Source of the DNA: Dactylis glomerata
Taxonomy: Eukaryota > Streptophyta > Magnoliopsida > Poales > Poaceae
Assembly (NCBI GenBank): GCA_007115705.1
Contig: QXEO01001841.1
Coordinates: 1-64,000, forward strand
Direction of reading: 5' to 3'
DNA: 64,000 nt
The first letter of the stretch is position 1; every line of letters begins with the position of its first letter. Made by a program: the position numbers and the translations under genes. The notes below the pieces were generated by a model. It had not been told where the DNA came from and ran no database searches. It was given only the letters and a program-made list of their open reading frames with translations. Below, piece by piece: positions 46,901 to 59,300 of the stretch.

Positions 46901-47990
46901 TCAAAGAGAACTGTAGCTAGGATTGAGTTGACATAAAGCGTACCAACTATGACGCCTTGGTCTTCTTCAGCCTTTTCAATGGAAACATGGGTCAGACGAC
47001 CACATCCGGGAACTGAAGGCTTAGCCCCCTTATTAGGAAGAGGGACTCCACGACCAACAGCAGAGCCTGGAGTAGGTTGAGGCTGATATCCAAGATTCTG
47101 AGGACAAACCCTGGAAATGTGGCCAGGCTGATGGCATTTGTAGCAAATAATACCAGAACCAGCTGAATTTGGCTGAGCGCTTGGGTACTTCTGCGCTACA
47201 GGTGGCTGAGGTGGACGAGACGCATCTGGCCTTGACTGATAGGGAGCACGTGGAACAGCACCATAAGGAATCCAGACATGGCGACGCTTTGTACCTGAGT
47301 CGGATGACTGAGCATCTTCTCGAGGGCGCTTGCGAGTTTCTTCATACTCAACATTCCCCCTTTCAGCTTTCATAGCTTTATTCACAAGGTCTTGGAAAGT
47401 GTTGAAATCTAGAAGATGAAGATCACGACGAAGCTCAGGGTCTAGTCCCTTGCGTAACAAGGCCTGCTTCTTGGCATCCGTAGACACCTCTTCAGGAGCA
47501 TAGCAGGCAAGGCGGTTGAAGTTGCCCTGGTAGTCGCAAACAGAACCATTGCCCTGTTTTAGCTTTAGGAATTCCTCCCTTTTAAGCTCCATTAGACCTT
47601 CCAGAATGTGATACCCTCGGAAGGCAGTTTTGAACTCCTGCCAGTTCACAATGTGCTCGACAGTATGCATAGCAAGGAAATTCTCCCACCAGGAACCAGC
47701 AGCACCTTCAAGGTGATATGCGGCGAAAGTCACCCAATCTGCTTGGGCGACATGAGCAGCCTGAAGTTTGCGCTCAATAGTGCGGAGCCAGTAATCAGCA
47801 TCAAGTGGCTCAGTGGAATAGCTGAAAACTGGAGGTGTAAGGCGGATGAAGTCTCTCATGCCGACTCGGTCATCTTGACGACGAGCGGTATTTTGTTCAA
47901 TCCTTTCCAGGAGCCTGATGTTATCAGCGCGGTTGGCTTCATACATGGCCATAAGCTAGACCATGGACGGTGGAGGCGGAAGATTGACAT
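43977..47990 (-). pseudogene. Ty3/gypsy gag-pol, frameshifted and truncated at both ends
   Basis: Minus-strand order: gag from about 47,990 (first Met in the open frame at 47,952; an in-frame TAG at 47,956-47,958), zinc knuckle CYKCHQPGHISRVC, protease LFDSGASHTFMS, RT (YIDDILIYSK near 45,935), RNase H (VIYCDASHQGLGC), integrase H2C2 and D-D-E motifs, ending at LRVTPLKGVHRFGI. Single-base losses near 46,281 and 46,100, relative to the plus-strand copy at 34,430-35,594, shift the frame twice in RT. The 3' part (integrase tail, chromodomain) is replaced at about 43,980 by a primer site, and the gag 5' end is cut by LTR copy B. Otherwise it is very similar to the plus-strand pol pieces, so it is the same family. 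Confidence 0.9.
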
Positions 47991-50900
47991 TGTAATATCC
48001 CAGCATTTAGGACTAAACGAAGGGTAGAACTAGGACCTCTGTGCATTCATGCATCTAAAATCTGAGTAAATTTTTTGCAAAAGAAAAGAAAACCTGGGAG
48101 AGTGAACTTCTTTCAAAGCATCTTTAGAGTTAGAGGTGTTTTGATTGCTAAGAGTTTGCTATGATCTCTTGATGATATTTTTAAGTGAATTTAGAAATTA
48201 AAATGATTGTTGAATTATTTCAAATTTGAATATTCAATAATTAATAAAGAAATAATTCAATTATACATTAATTGAATAATAGAAATGGAAATAGAATATA
48301 AAACAAATAGAAATAGTACTTTATTGATATTATACATCAATACAATGTCTTTACATATTTATTACATAAAAAGAAGATTACATCAGATATAATCAAAAAG
48401 AAACCTAAAACTAAACTATATCTAATAATCTTCTTGGAGATTATCTTCTAGATCTTCATAAGATGTAACCTGCAAAAACAAAGCACAGAGAAGCAAAGTA
48501 AAAGATTAGGAGTTAGAGAGTTTACTCTCAGACTAGGGCAAATAATTTTGCCATTGCATCATCGAGTGTATTTGACCAAGTTTAGTATTTGTTCTTTTAA
48601 CATTGGTACAAACTGAATGTGCACCCAACACTTTAGCATTCAGAGCGTCAGAGAGAGAGAGAGAAGTGAGGATCAGGTCAAGCCTGGTTGGCAAGCAGAG
48701 CAGCTGCTCACAAGCAGCTCAGTCACCCTGACTGGGTGTGGTGCTGTCAGCACCACAGCAAAGAAGAGTAGCAGCTGCTGGAGTAGATCAGCTCGGCCAA
48801 GAGCTAGTAGCTCACTCGACCAGCACTGGACAAACACAAGAACACCACTGTTCTTGCACACAGCACCAATACACACTAGAACACCATCCAATATACTCCA
48901 TGGATTGAACCATAGAAGCTGAAGATCAAGGCAAGGTGGAGCAGTCCCTGATCAGGAGGAGAAGGCAAGCCATTAGAAGCTGACCAAGGAGGAGAAGGGC
49001 AGGCAAGCCAGGACACGATCAAGGAGGAGAAGGGCAGGCAATCAGAGTAGTCATCACTGCATCAAGAACCAGCAGCAACAGCAAATCATTCTCAAGACCA
49101 CATCATCCATACCTCAATCACAGGTGGATTTCCTTGCAAATAATACAAGCAAGTATTGCCAACATATGTTTACATGCATGGATGGATTGAGAATCTATTT
49201 CCCTCAGACTAGCAAAGTGAAGCTTTGCTCAGTACATCACTGGGAGTTCTTTTACAAAGCCAAAATGCTTGAATCAAATAAATAGCCTCAGTTTGACACT
49301 TCACTGGCAAGTTTAGCTTAGCAAGAGTAGAGCTTGCACATGAACTGGTTGTGCTGGGCACATATCCAATAGGATATGCACCTCAGTCACACAACAAGAT
49401 CCATATCACAAATAAACCACAACACTCTGGCTAAACAAGCAAACAAATCATCTCACAAGTGTGTGAGTGGCCTCAGACCAACATCACAGGCCTATTCTAG
49501 GGGCAAATTTCACCAAAAGCAAGCCATCACAAGATAGTTGCTGGGCACAGGATCAGAAGATCCTGCACCTCAACACAACAAGTCTTTCACTGAACAGTAT
49601 AGGCAAGTGCAGCAATAAAATCATTTTCCTAAGCTATGTTAAGCTAGGAATCATCAACATATCTATCAACAGATAATGGAATCTTTGCAAACATTGCAAG
49701 ATTCATATCAGTAATCTTGGCATTACCAAAACCCTGATAGAGGACTTGAGAAAATAGCTAGGGTACCACATGCTTCAGCACAGCCACACTTAACTGAAAG
49801 CAAGCACAGCAAACCAATTCATCACAGGACCAGACATAGTGTAACACTGAATCTAGGAATTCAGTAAGTAACCATCAGATACCAAAAATCACAGGATGAT
49901 AATCTAGCATAGCTTGGCTCAGGAGTTAACTGAAGGCTTGCAACAGGGCAAGCTTCAGAACAACATTTTTGCCATAGAAATGTTCTGTCAGAGTAGTGAA
50001 CACAACTAGATCATTCCAGAAGCAAGCAACTTACCACTGACTAGGAATCACTAAATCAAGCTAGCCTGTGAGCTTGGCTCACTGGTCATGCCCAGGTGGC
50101 CAGAGACCATAGCCAGAGCAGAGAAGAGAGGGGTAGAGGAGATGAAGAAAGCACTCACCGTGCGCCAGGGCGCTTGTCCAGACGGCATGGCGGGGCAGTG
50201 CCCGCGCGGCCGGCTAGATGCTACCCGAGGTGGACTTCACCGAGCACTCACCGGGAGCACCACACCACGGCGCTTCCACCGGCGAGTTCTCGTGCAACTC
50301 AAGCACCAGAGGGTGCACAGCAAGCATAGGAGAAGAGGCTGGGCGAAGCACCAAACCGGAGGCGTTTGGTGGCGGCGGATCCCGAGGGGGAACACCATCC
50401 AGATCTCCTCGGAGAGGAAGTTTCCGCAGATTCCAACTGGTGGAGTAGGAAGAGGAAGTGGAGGCGACCATTCTGTCCAAGGGGCTACGGCGGAGGTCGC
50501 CGGAGTCGGCCGGAATGGCCAGGCGACGGCGGCGGCGATCCAGATCGCCAGCGAACTCGAGAGGGAGAGGGGTGAGCGTGTGAGGGTTGGGCTAGGTCGG
50601 TTGACCGACCCAGACCCGAGTCGGTTGGCTTAGCCGAGCCGGGTGGGCCGGTTGGGCTAGCAGGCCAGTTGGGCCAGGCAGGCCTTGGCAAATTGTTTTA
50701 AATCAAAAGTTCAAATTCAAATGTTATCTCCTTTCTTGAATTCAAATCAAATTCAAAAATTCAAATAACATTAATAAAACACTTTCTTATTCATTAATGA
50801 ATTAAATATTAAAATAAATTCCAATCTCTGAATTAATGTTTTAGATCTATTTTAAAGCTTTTAAATTCTATTTTCAAAAACCTTAATTAATACCTATATT

Positions 50901-52642
50901 ATTATTAAAAATTGAATTTCTTCTTTAAAAATTAAACCTTTTCCTTTTCAATTAACTCAATAAGAGTTTTATAACTTAAACTTTAATTCAAAATCTTTAT
51001 TAAATTGTCTTAACACTTCAATAGGGTAAAACACACAAATACAATTTGTGTTTATAGAAAGTCTTTAAACCCTAGAAAGTGGGTAAAACACACAAATAAG
51101 AAAACCAAGTTCATAACTCACCATGCATAGCATATCATTGTGCATAGCATCCATTTGTATCTTGAAACATTGTCCTTATCGGACAATACTTGGATTTCTG
51201 TCGAACAAGGAGATCAGGAGCAACGCCAAGTATCCGACTCCATTACCTTTCAGTCACAAGGCAAGTTTATCTTGCTCATATCTCTTGATTGCACTGGTTT
51301 TGAAACGTCTTGCAAAGTGATGACTTCGAACTCTAACATTTCAAAAGGGATGGAAAACCTATTTTCATAAATGAACATGACTAGTGGTTATCGACCAGTG
51401 GTGATAACCTAGGAATGCTGGCAGGTGGAACCACGGTAAGATTGTGGTGGTGGAGGTTCCACTTGCACGGGAAAGCAAACCTAGGATTAACAACCAATGC
51501 CACAGTTATTCTAGCGCCGTAAAAACCGTGTCATCCAAGAGACTTGGAATGGGACGAGAAAGTCAGCTGTATCTTCTCTCGTTCGCATGTCAACGGACAC
51601 TCCGCTACCGTTCGCCGTATGTCTTGCGAGAATACGTGCACATGGGTGGGACCCCTTAGTGCCCACGGCCACTGGTGTCTATGATGGTCCGCAAGGGGCG
51701 CCTAGGTACTTCATCGTTGGGGGTGAATATCAGGGGCATAACCTGCTATGCGTGAATTGGGTGGGCATGCGTTGTGCGGAGAAGGCAGTGATTGGCTTGG
51801 ATCAATGACTGGGCCCCACACCAAGGAAGTGTGGACGGGAATGTACGCCCGGTTGTGCAGCAAGGCTTTGATCTCTTTTGGAAGGACACACCTCTGCAGA
51901 GTGTAAAAGGATGTGACATGTTACCCCTTGTTCCGGGAAGGAGCTGCGAACGCCGCAGGAAAGGTGCTCTCAAGGCACTACACCTGTGTTGGCTGTTGGG
52001 CATAGTTTTCTAAAGTAAAAGCAACCTTTCAAGAAACCTTGATAAAACCTTGCATAGGCCTATGACTCTTTTGGGTCCGTGGCTGTAGTTGGTGCATATC
52101 ACACAACTTCTTACTAAAGAAACTTGCTGGGTAACGCTCGTTACTCACCCCAATCTCTTAAACCCTTGCTAGACTGTGAAGAGCTCGATGAAGCCACTCT
52201 GAACGCAATCGAAGGCCAGCAGGACATCTTCTACGAAGAGCCGGATCTCTCTCGCGGTGTCGAAGGCGTGGATTACATCATTCGCTACGGGGCATCCTCC
52301 GGCGAAGAGTCAGAGTGAAGGAATACTAACTATTAGAGTAGTCTATGAGCCGAGGAACCGAGCAACTGTAGAATATGAATAAGTTGTTGAGTTCTTCTCA
52401 TGTTTAATTATTTGAGCTTTTGAGTTGCTGTAACACTAAGCACTTGAGGTGTTCTCTTTATTGGGAGCATTTCGGTATCATCACGCTTTGGTCTGTAATA
52501 AATGTGGATCAATTTGTATTTGGGCCCGCAATGTTTCTGTTGTACCATTCTGAGGGATGTAATATTTATGGAGGCTTGTTCCGCAAGTGTTATATCAACG
52601 ACTTGCATACTACAACATGCAGTGGTATGCTGGGTCACCGCA
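47991..52642 (+). repeat. LTR family 1, copy B (plus)
   Basis: 4,652 bp, TGTAATATCC at 47,991 to GGTCACCGCA at 52,642, followed by a primer site. It is inverted relative to copies A and C. Its left edge interrupts gag of the neighbouring element. No CAGGA or other target duplication pairs with it. Confidence 0.9.
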
Positions 52643-52644
52643 GC

Positions 52645-52656
52645 TGGTATCAGAGC
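52645..52656 (+). other. Primer binding site, copy B
   Basis: TGGTATCAGAGC lies 2 nt after the LTR end, at the standard place and with the standard tRNA-iMet match for plant LTR retrotransposons. Confidence 0.9.
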
Positions 52657-52847
52657 AATTGCTTTGACCTTAGGTTGGAAACCTAGTAAAGGGATAGAAC
52701 CTATAGGAGTCTATTAGCAACGGTAAAGAGTTCTCTAAATCTATGATGGTTATTCACTTGGGAATAACTTAGTCATATTTTTAGTGTTACAATTCTTTAT
52801 TATGATGCATCATACTAATTCTATGCCTTATTCTTGTAACAGCTAGT

Positions 52848-54098
52848 ATGGCATCGAGAATTCCAGCACGTACCGTTTGGTCACAGAGGAAGACTCTGGA
52901 AGACTATGAGGGAACCTTGATTGAGCAGTTAGGGTCACTACTACGGGCTTTTGGACTCAGCACCGACATCCCTGTTAAGACTTATACTTACAAGGATGAC
53001 GGGACTATGGTTAAGTACCGTATTGTGATCATGCTACCAGATGGATTAGTATCTAGTACAGTTCAGCCTTCCGGAGAGGGAAGAGGTGAGATGGCAGCTT
53101 ATCACGAGGCGGTAGTGAGAGCTATTGCAACTATTAGGGAGTACAGAGCGGTGGAGTTAGCAGGTACCACTTTTACCGCTATTCCACATGACTCACTGAT
53201 GGAGGAGCCGGGAATGGATCACGATGTTCTGGTGAAGAAGAAGCCGAAGTTAGCAGCCAGACTTCTTGATAGGTATAGGAAGATGGTAGGATCACTGTAT
53301 AATACTCACCAGGTCATTGTGGAGGATAAGGCGGAGATGCTTGATGACCTCACAGACACTACTAGGAGGCAGGAGCGAGCACAGTTGACTAGGCAGGAGT
53401 CGGAGGGATCTCATTTCTCCCCAGTTGGGGGAAAGCACAGCTACCCGACACAGCCTGGACCTTCCAGGTATTCACCCACTCTAGAGCCCATACATTATCC
53501 AGTTATCACTTCTAGTATGGAGGCGCAGTAGGGTCTCAAGGGGGTCTCGGAGTCCGAGCTTCCCATTGAGAATTCTGATGGGTGGAGGTTTGACTGGCTG
53601 GGAGATGGCCAGCAGTACACTAGCTCATATGGAGGGACAGCTCACGCATTAGGAGTTGGCGATGCCGTAGTCACTCCTGTTGTATCTGTTGAGGAGGAGG
53701 ATCCGATGGAGGTTCAGTTTGAGAGTCAGGAGCCAGTTGAGACACCTATGGAGCAGGATGTACCCTTTGACCACACCTACTGCACAGAGAGTGTGTGTTA
53801 TGGAGAGGCGGAGCCTTTTCCTACTATGACTGCTCATGAGACCAGTGTGTACTTCGAGAGTTACCTTGGATTGAACGGACTCGTGTTGAGTGATACTTCA
53901 GCTATGGACACATCCGACTCGGATTATGTTCCGGGCGGGAGGCCCTTCGTTCCAGAGGCAGTGCGCCGGACTTCACGCCATCACGGGTGGACTCCGGGTT
54001 GTATTATGAACCGTGAAACCAGGACAAGATGTCAAGACCAAGACCGAAGCTTAGTTGTATCTGTGAATGCAGCTAGGGCTAGTAGTATGTTGTTGTAA
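52848..54098 (+). pseudogene. Extra ORF between primer site and gag, copy B
   Basis: A frame of about 416 codons begins 191 nt after the primer site (MASRIPARTVWSQRK) and ends at 54,098. One in-frame TAG at 53,529-53,531 interrupts it; copy C has a Gln codon there. The N-terminal part has TYTYKDDGTMVKYR and VIMLPDGLVSSTVQPSGEG. The middle is basic (VKKKPKLAARLLDRYRKMVG). The C-terminal part is acidic (VSVEEEDPMEVQFESQEPVE). No zinc knuckle, protease or gag motif was seen. It lies in sense orientation upstream of where gag should be, as in some Tat/Ogre elements. Function unknown. Confidence 0.6.
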
Positions 54099-54454
54099 TA
54101 AGAGAGACGCTAGAACTATCCCGTCTCGATCTATGAGAGTACTCCACGTGTGAGAGTACGTGTTGTAATAATGACCTTGTATCGGTTTGTATGGAATGTA
54201 TAATATGTATCTGGTATTTGGTTTTCTTGCGATTTCCATTTGAATTTGGATTTTGTTTTCCATTGTGTGACTAGTTTTGAGCATGAAGTGAAGCTCAGAA
54301 AGCATGGGCATGGTGTAATTATGAGATCTTCGCTTTATGTTATAGGACTAGAGGGGCTATGGATACGGGTTTAGCTGCCGATGCTGAGGAGCAACGCTTG
54401 GCACAAGAGGCTCAGGCGAAGGCTATGAATGACCAGCAGGAAGAAATGGAAGCC
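54099..54454 (+). other. Leader remainder and truncated gag start, copy B
   Basis: After the extra ORF comes T-rich sequence with a possible acceptor (TTATAG|GACTAG near 54,347). An open stretch follows with MDTGLAADAEEQRLAQEAQ, which ends at the palindrome spacer. It may be the N-terminus of gag, cut by the rearrangement. Confidence 0.35.
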
Positions 54455-54534
54455 AAAGCAAAGGCAGACCAAGAAAATTAAGCTCATTTACTTGCCATCA
54501 CGGTTGTAGTATGCAAGTGTTGTAGTATGCAGTG
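54455..54534. other. Spacer at the palindrome centre
   Basis: 80 bp that belong to neither arm. The right half has two copies of TTGTAGTATGCA, a word from the LTR end (near 25,275), so it looks like filler copied during the rearrangement. Confidence 0.6.
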
Positions 54535-54890
54535 GGCTTCCATTTCTGCCTGCTGGTCATTCATAGCCTTCGCCTGAGCCTCTTGTGCCAAGCGTTGCTC
54601 CTCAGCATCGGCAGCTAAACCCGTATCCATAGCCCCTCTAGTCCTGTAACATAAAGCGAAGATCTCATAATTACACCATGCCCATGCTTTCTGAGCTTCA
54701 CTTCATGCTCAAAACTAGTCACACAATGGAAAACAGAATCCAAATTCAAATAGAAATCGCAAGAAAACCAAATACCAGATACATATTATACATTCCATAC
54801 AAACCGATACAAGGTCATTATTACAACACGTACTCTCACACGTGGAGTACTCTCATAGATCGAGACGGGATAGTTCTAGCGTCTCTCTTA

Positions 54891-56142
54891 TTACAACAAC
54901 ATACTACTAGCCCTAGCTGCATTCATAGATACAACTAAGCTTCGGTCTTGGTCTTGACATCTTGTCCTGGTTTCACGGCTCATAATACATACCCGGAGTC
55001 TACCCGTGATGGCGTGAAGTCCGGCGCACTGCCTCTGGAACGAACGGCCTCCCGCCCGAAACATAATCCGAGTCGGATGTGTCCATAGCTGAAGTATCAC
55101 TCAACACGAGTCCGTTCAATCCAAGGTAACTCTCGAAGTACACACTGGTCTCATGAGCAGTCATAGTAGGAAAAGGCTCCGCCTCTCCATAACACACACT
55201 CTCTGTGCAGTAGGTGTGGTCAAAGGGTACATCCTGCTCCATAGGTGTCTCAACTGGCTCCTGACTCTCAAACTGAACCTCCATCGGATCCTCCTCCTCA
55301 ACAGATACAACAGGAGTGACTACGGCATCGCCAACTCCTGCTGCGTGAGCTGTCCCTCCATATGAGCTAGTGTACTGCTGGCCATCTCCCAGCCAGTCAA
55401 ACCTCCACCCATCAGAATTCTCAATGGGAAGCTCGGACTCCGAGACCCCCTTGAGACCCTGCTGCGCCTCCATACTAGAAGTGATAACTGGATAATGTAT
55501 GGGCTCTGGAGTGGGTGAATACCTGGAAGGTCCAGGCTGTGTCGGGTAGCTGTGCTTTCCCCCAACTGGTGAGAAATGAGATCCCTCCGACTCCTGCCTA
55601 GTCAACTGTGCTCGCTCCTGCCTCCTAGTAGTGTCTGTGAGGTCATCAAGCATCTCCGCCTTATCCTCCACAATGACCTGGTGAGTATTATACAGTGATC
55701 CTACCATCTTCCTATACCTATCAAGAAGTCTGGCTGCTAACTTCGGCTTCTTCTTCACCAGAACATCGTGATCCATTCACGGCTCCTCCATCAGTGAGTC
55801 ATGTGGAATAGCGGTAAAAGTGGTACCTGCTAACTCCACCGCTCTGTACTCCCTAATAGTTGCAATAGCTCTCACTACCGCCTCGTGATAAGCTGCCATC
55901 TCACATCTTCCCTCTCCGGAAGGCTGAACTGTACTAGATACTAATCCATCTGGTAGCATGATCACAATACGGTACTTAACCACAGTCCCGTCATCCTTGT
56001 AAGTATAAGTCTTAACAGGGATGTCGGTGCTGAGTCCAAAAGCCTGTAGTAGTGACCCTAACTGCTCAGTCAAGGTTCCCTCATAGTCTTCCAGAGTCTT
56101 CCTCTGTGACCAAACGGTACGTGCTGGAATTCTCGATTCCAT
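54891..56142 (-). pseudogene. Extra ORF between primer site and gag, copy C
   Basis: Counterpart of the ORF in copy B, from ATG at 56,142. It is broken by TGA at 55,777-55,779 and TAG at 55,000-55,002, and has a one-base insertion near 54,991 relative to copy B. The stops are at different positions from that in copy B, so the two copies decayed independently from an open reading frame. Confidence 0.6.
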
Positions 56143-56333
56143 ACTAGCTGTTACAAGAATAAGGCATAGAATTAGTATGATGCATCATAATAAAGAATTG
56201 TAACACTAAAAATATGACTAAGTTATTCCCAAGTGAATAACCATCATAGATTTAGAGAACTCTTTACCGTTGCTAATAGACTCCTACAGGTTCTATCCCT
56301 TTACTAGGTTTCCAACCTAAGGTCAAAGCAATT

Positions 56334-56345
56334 GCTCTGATACCA
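56334..56345 (-). other. Primer binding site, copy C (outer element)
   Basis: Minus TGGTATCAGAGC, 2 nt from the end of LTR copy C. This identifies copy C as the 5' LTR of the outer element. Confidence 0.9.
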
Positions 56346-56347
56346 GC

Positions 56348-59300
56348 TGCGGTGACCCAGCATACCACTGCATGTTGTAGTATACAAGTCGTTGATATAA
56401 CACTTGCGGAACAAGCCTCCACAAATATTACATCCCTCAGAATGGTACAACAGAAACATTGCGGGCCCAAATACAAATTGATCCACATTTATTACAGACC
56501 AAAGCGTGATGATACCGAAATGCTCCCAATAAAGAGAACACCTCAAGTGCTTAGTGTTACAGCAACTCAAAAGCTCAAATAATTAAACATGAGAAGAACT
56601 CAACAACTTATTCATATTCTACAGTTGCTCGGTTCCTCGGCTCCAGTACTACTCTAATAGTTAGTATTCCTTCACTCTGACTCTTCACCGGAGGATGCCC
56701 CGTAGCGAATGATGTAATCCACGCCTTCGACACCGTGAGAGAGATCCGGCTCTTCGTAGAAGATGTCCTGCTGGCCTTCGATTGCGTTCAGAGTGGCTTC
56801 ATCGAGCTCTTCACAGTCTAGCAAGGGTTTAAGAGATTGGGGTGAGTAACGAGCGTTACCCAGCAAGTTTCTTTAGTAAGAAGTTGTGTGATATGCACCA
56901 ACTACAGCCACGGACCCAAAAGAGTCGTAGGCCTATGCAAGGTTTTATCAAGGTTTCTTGAAAGGTTGCTTTTACTTTAGAAAACTATGCCCAACAGCCA
57001 ATCACTGCCTTCTCCGCACAACGCATGCCCACCCAATTCACGCATAGCAGGTTATGCCCCTGATATTCACCCCCAACGATGAAGTACCTAGGCGCCCCTT
57101 GCGAACCATCATAGACACCAGTGGCCGTGGGCACTAAGGGGTCCCACCCATGTGCACGTATTCTCGCAAGACATACGGCGAACGGTAGCTGAGTGTCCGT
57201 TGACATGCGAACGAGAGAAGATACAGCTGACTTTCCCGTCCCATTCCAAGTCTCTTGGATGACACGGTTTTTACGGCGCTAGAATAACTGTGGCATTGGT
57301 TGTTAATCCTAGGTTTGCTCTCCCGTGCAAGTGGAACCTCCACCACCACAATCTTACCGTGGTTCCACCTGCCAGCCTTCCTAGGTTATCACCACTGGTC
57401 GATAACCACTAGTCATGTTCATTTATGAAAATAGGTTTTCCATCCCTTTTGAAATGTTAGAGTTCGAAGTCATCACTTTGCAAGAAGTTTCAAAACCAGT
57501 GCAATCAAGAGATATGAGCAAGATAAACTTGCCTTGTGACTGAAAGGTAATGGAGTCGGATACTTGGCGTTGCTCCTGATCTCCTTGTTCTACAGAAATC
57601 CAAGTATTGTCCGATAAGGACAATGTTTCAAGATACAAATGGATGCTATGCACAATGATATGCTATGCATGGTGAGTTATGAACTTGGTTTTCTTATTTG
57701 TGTGTTTTACCCACTTTCTAGGGTTTAAAGACTTTCTATAAACACAAATTGTATTTGTGTGTTTTACCCTATTGAAGTGTTAAGACAATTTAATAAAGAT
57801 TTTGAATTAAAGTTTAAGTTATAAAACTCTTATTGAGTTAATTGAAAAGGAAAAGGTTTAATTTTTAAAGAAGAAATTCAATTTTTAATAATAATATAGG
57901 TATTAATTAAGGTTTTTGAAAATAGAATTTAAAAGCTTTAAAATAGATCTAAAACATTAATTCGGAGATTGGAATTTATTTTAATATTTAATTCATTAAT
58001 GAATAAGAAAGTGTTTTATTAATGTTATTTGAATTTTTGAATTTGATTTGAATTCAAGAAAGGAGATAACATTTGAATTTGAACTTTTGATTTAAAACAA
58101 TTTGCCAAGGCCTGCCTGGCCCAACTGGCCTGCTAGCCCAACCGGCCCACCCGGCTCGGCTAAGCCAACCGGCTCGGGTCTGGGTCGGTCAACCGACCCA
58201 GCCCAACCCTCACACGCTCACCCCTCTCCCTCTCGAGTTCGCTGGCGATCTGGATCGCCGCCGCCGTCGCCTGGCCATTCCGGCCGACTCCGGCGACCTC
58301 CGCCGTAGCCCCTTGGACAGAATGGTCGCCTCCACTTCCTCTTCCTACTCCTCCAGTTGGAATCTGCGAAAACTTCCTCTCCGAGGGGATCTGGATGGTG
58401 TTCCCCCTCGGGATCCGCCGCCACCAAACGCCTCCGGTTTGGTGGTTCGCCCAGCCTCTTCTCCTATGCTTGCTGTGCACCCTCTGGTGCTTGAGTTGCA
58501 CGAGAACTCGCCGGTGGAAGCGCCGTGGTGTGGTGCTCCCGGTGAGTGCTCGGTGAAGTCCACCTCGGGTAGCATCTAGCCGGCCGCGCGGGCACTGCCC
58601 CGCCATGCCGTCTGGACAAGCGCCCGGGCGCACGGTGAGTGCTTTCTTCATCTCCTCTACCCCTCTCTTCTCTGCTCTGGCTATGGTCTCTGGCCACCTG
58701 GGCATGACCAGTGAGCCAAGATCACAGGCTAGCTTGATTCAGTGATTCCTAGTCAGTGGTAAGTTGCTTGCTTCTGGAATGATCTAGTTGTGTTCACTAC
58801 TCTGACAGAACATTTCTATGGCAGAAATGTTGTTCTGAACCTTGCCCTGTTGCAAGCCTTCAGTTAACTCCTGAGCCAAGCTATGCTAGATTATCATCCT
58901 GTGATTTTTGGTATCTGATGGTTACTTACTGAATTCCTAGATTCAGTGTTACACTATGTCTGGTCCTGTGATGAATTGGTTTGATGTGCTTGCTTTCAGT
59001 TAAGTGTGGCTGTGCTGAAGCATGTGGTACCCTAGCTGTTTTCTCAAGTCCTCTATCAGGGTTTTGGTAATGCCAAGATTACTGATATGAATCTTGCAAT
59101 GTTTGCAAAGATTCCATTATCTGTTGATAGATATGTTGATGATTCCTAGCTTAACATAGCTTAGGAAAATGATTTTATTGCTGCACTTGCCTATACTGTT
59201 CAGTGAAAGACTTGTTGTGTTGAGGTGCAGGATCTTCTGATCCTGTGCCCAGCAACTATCTTGTGATGGCTTGCTTTTGGTGAAATTTGCCCCTAGAATA

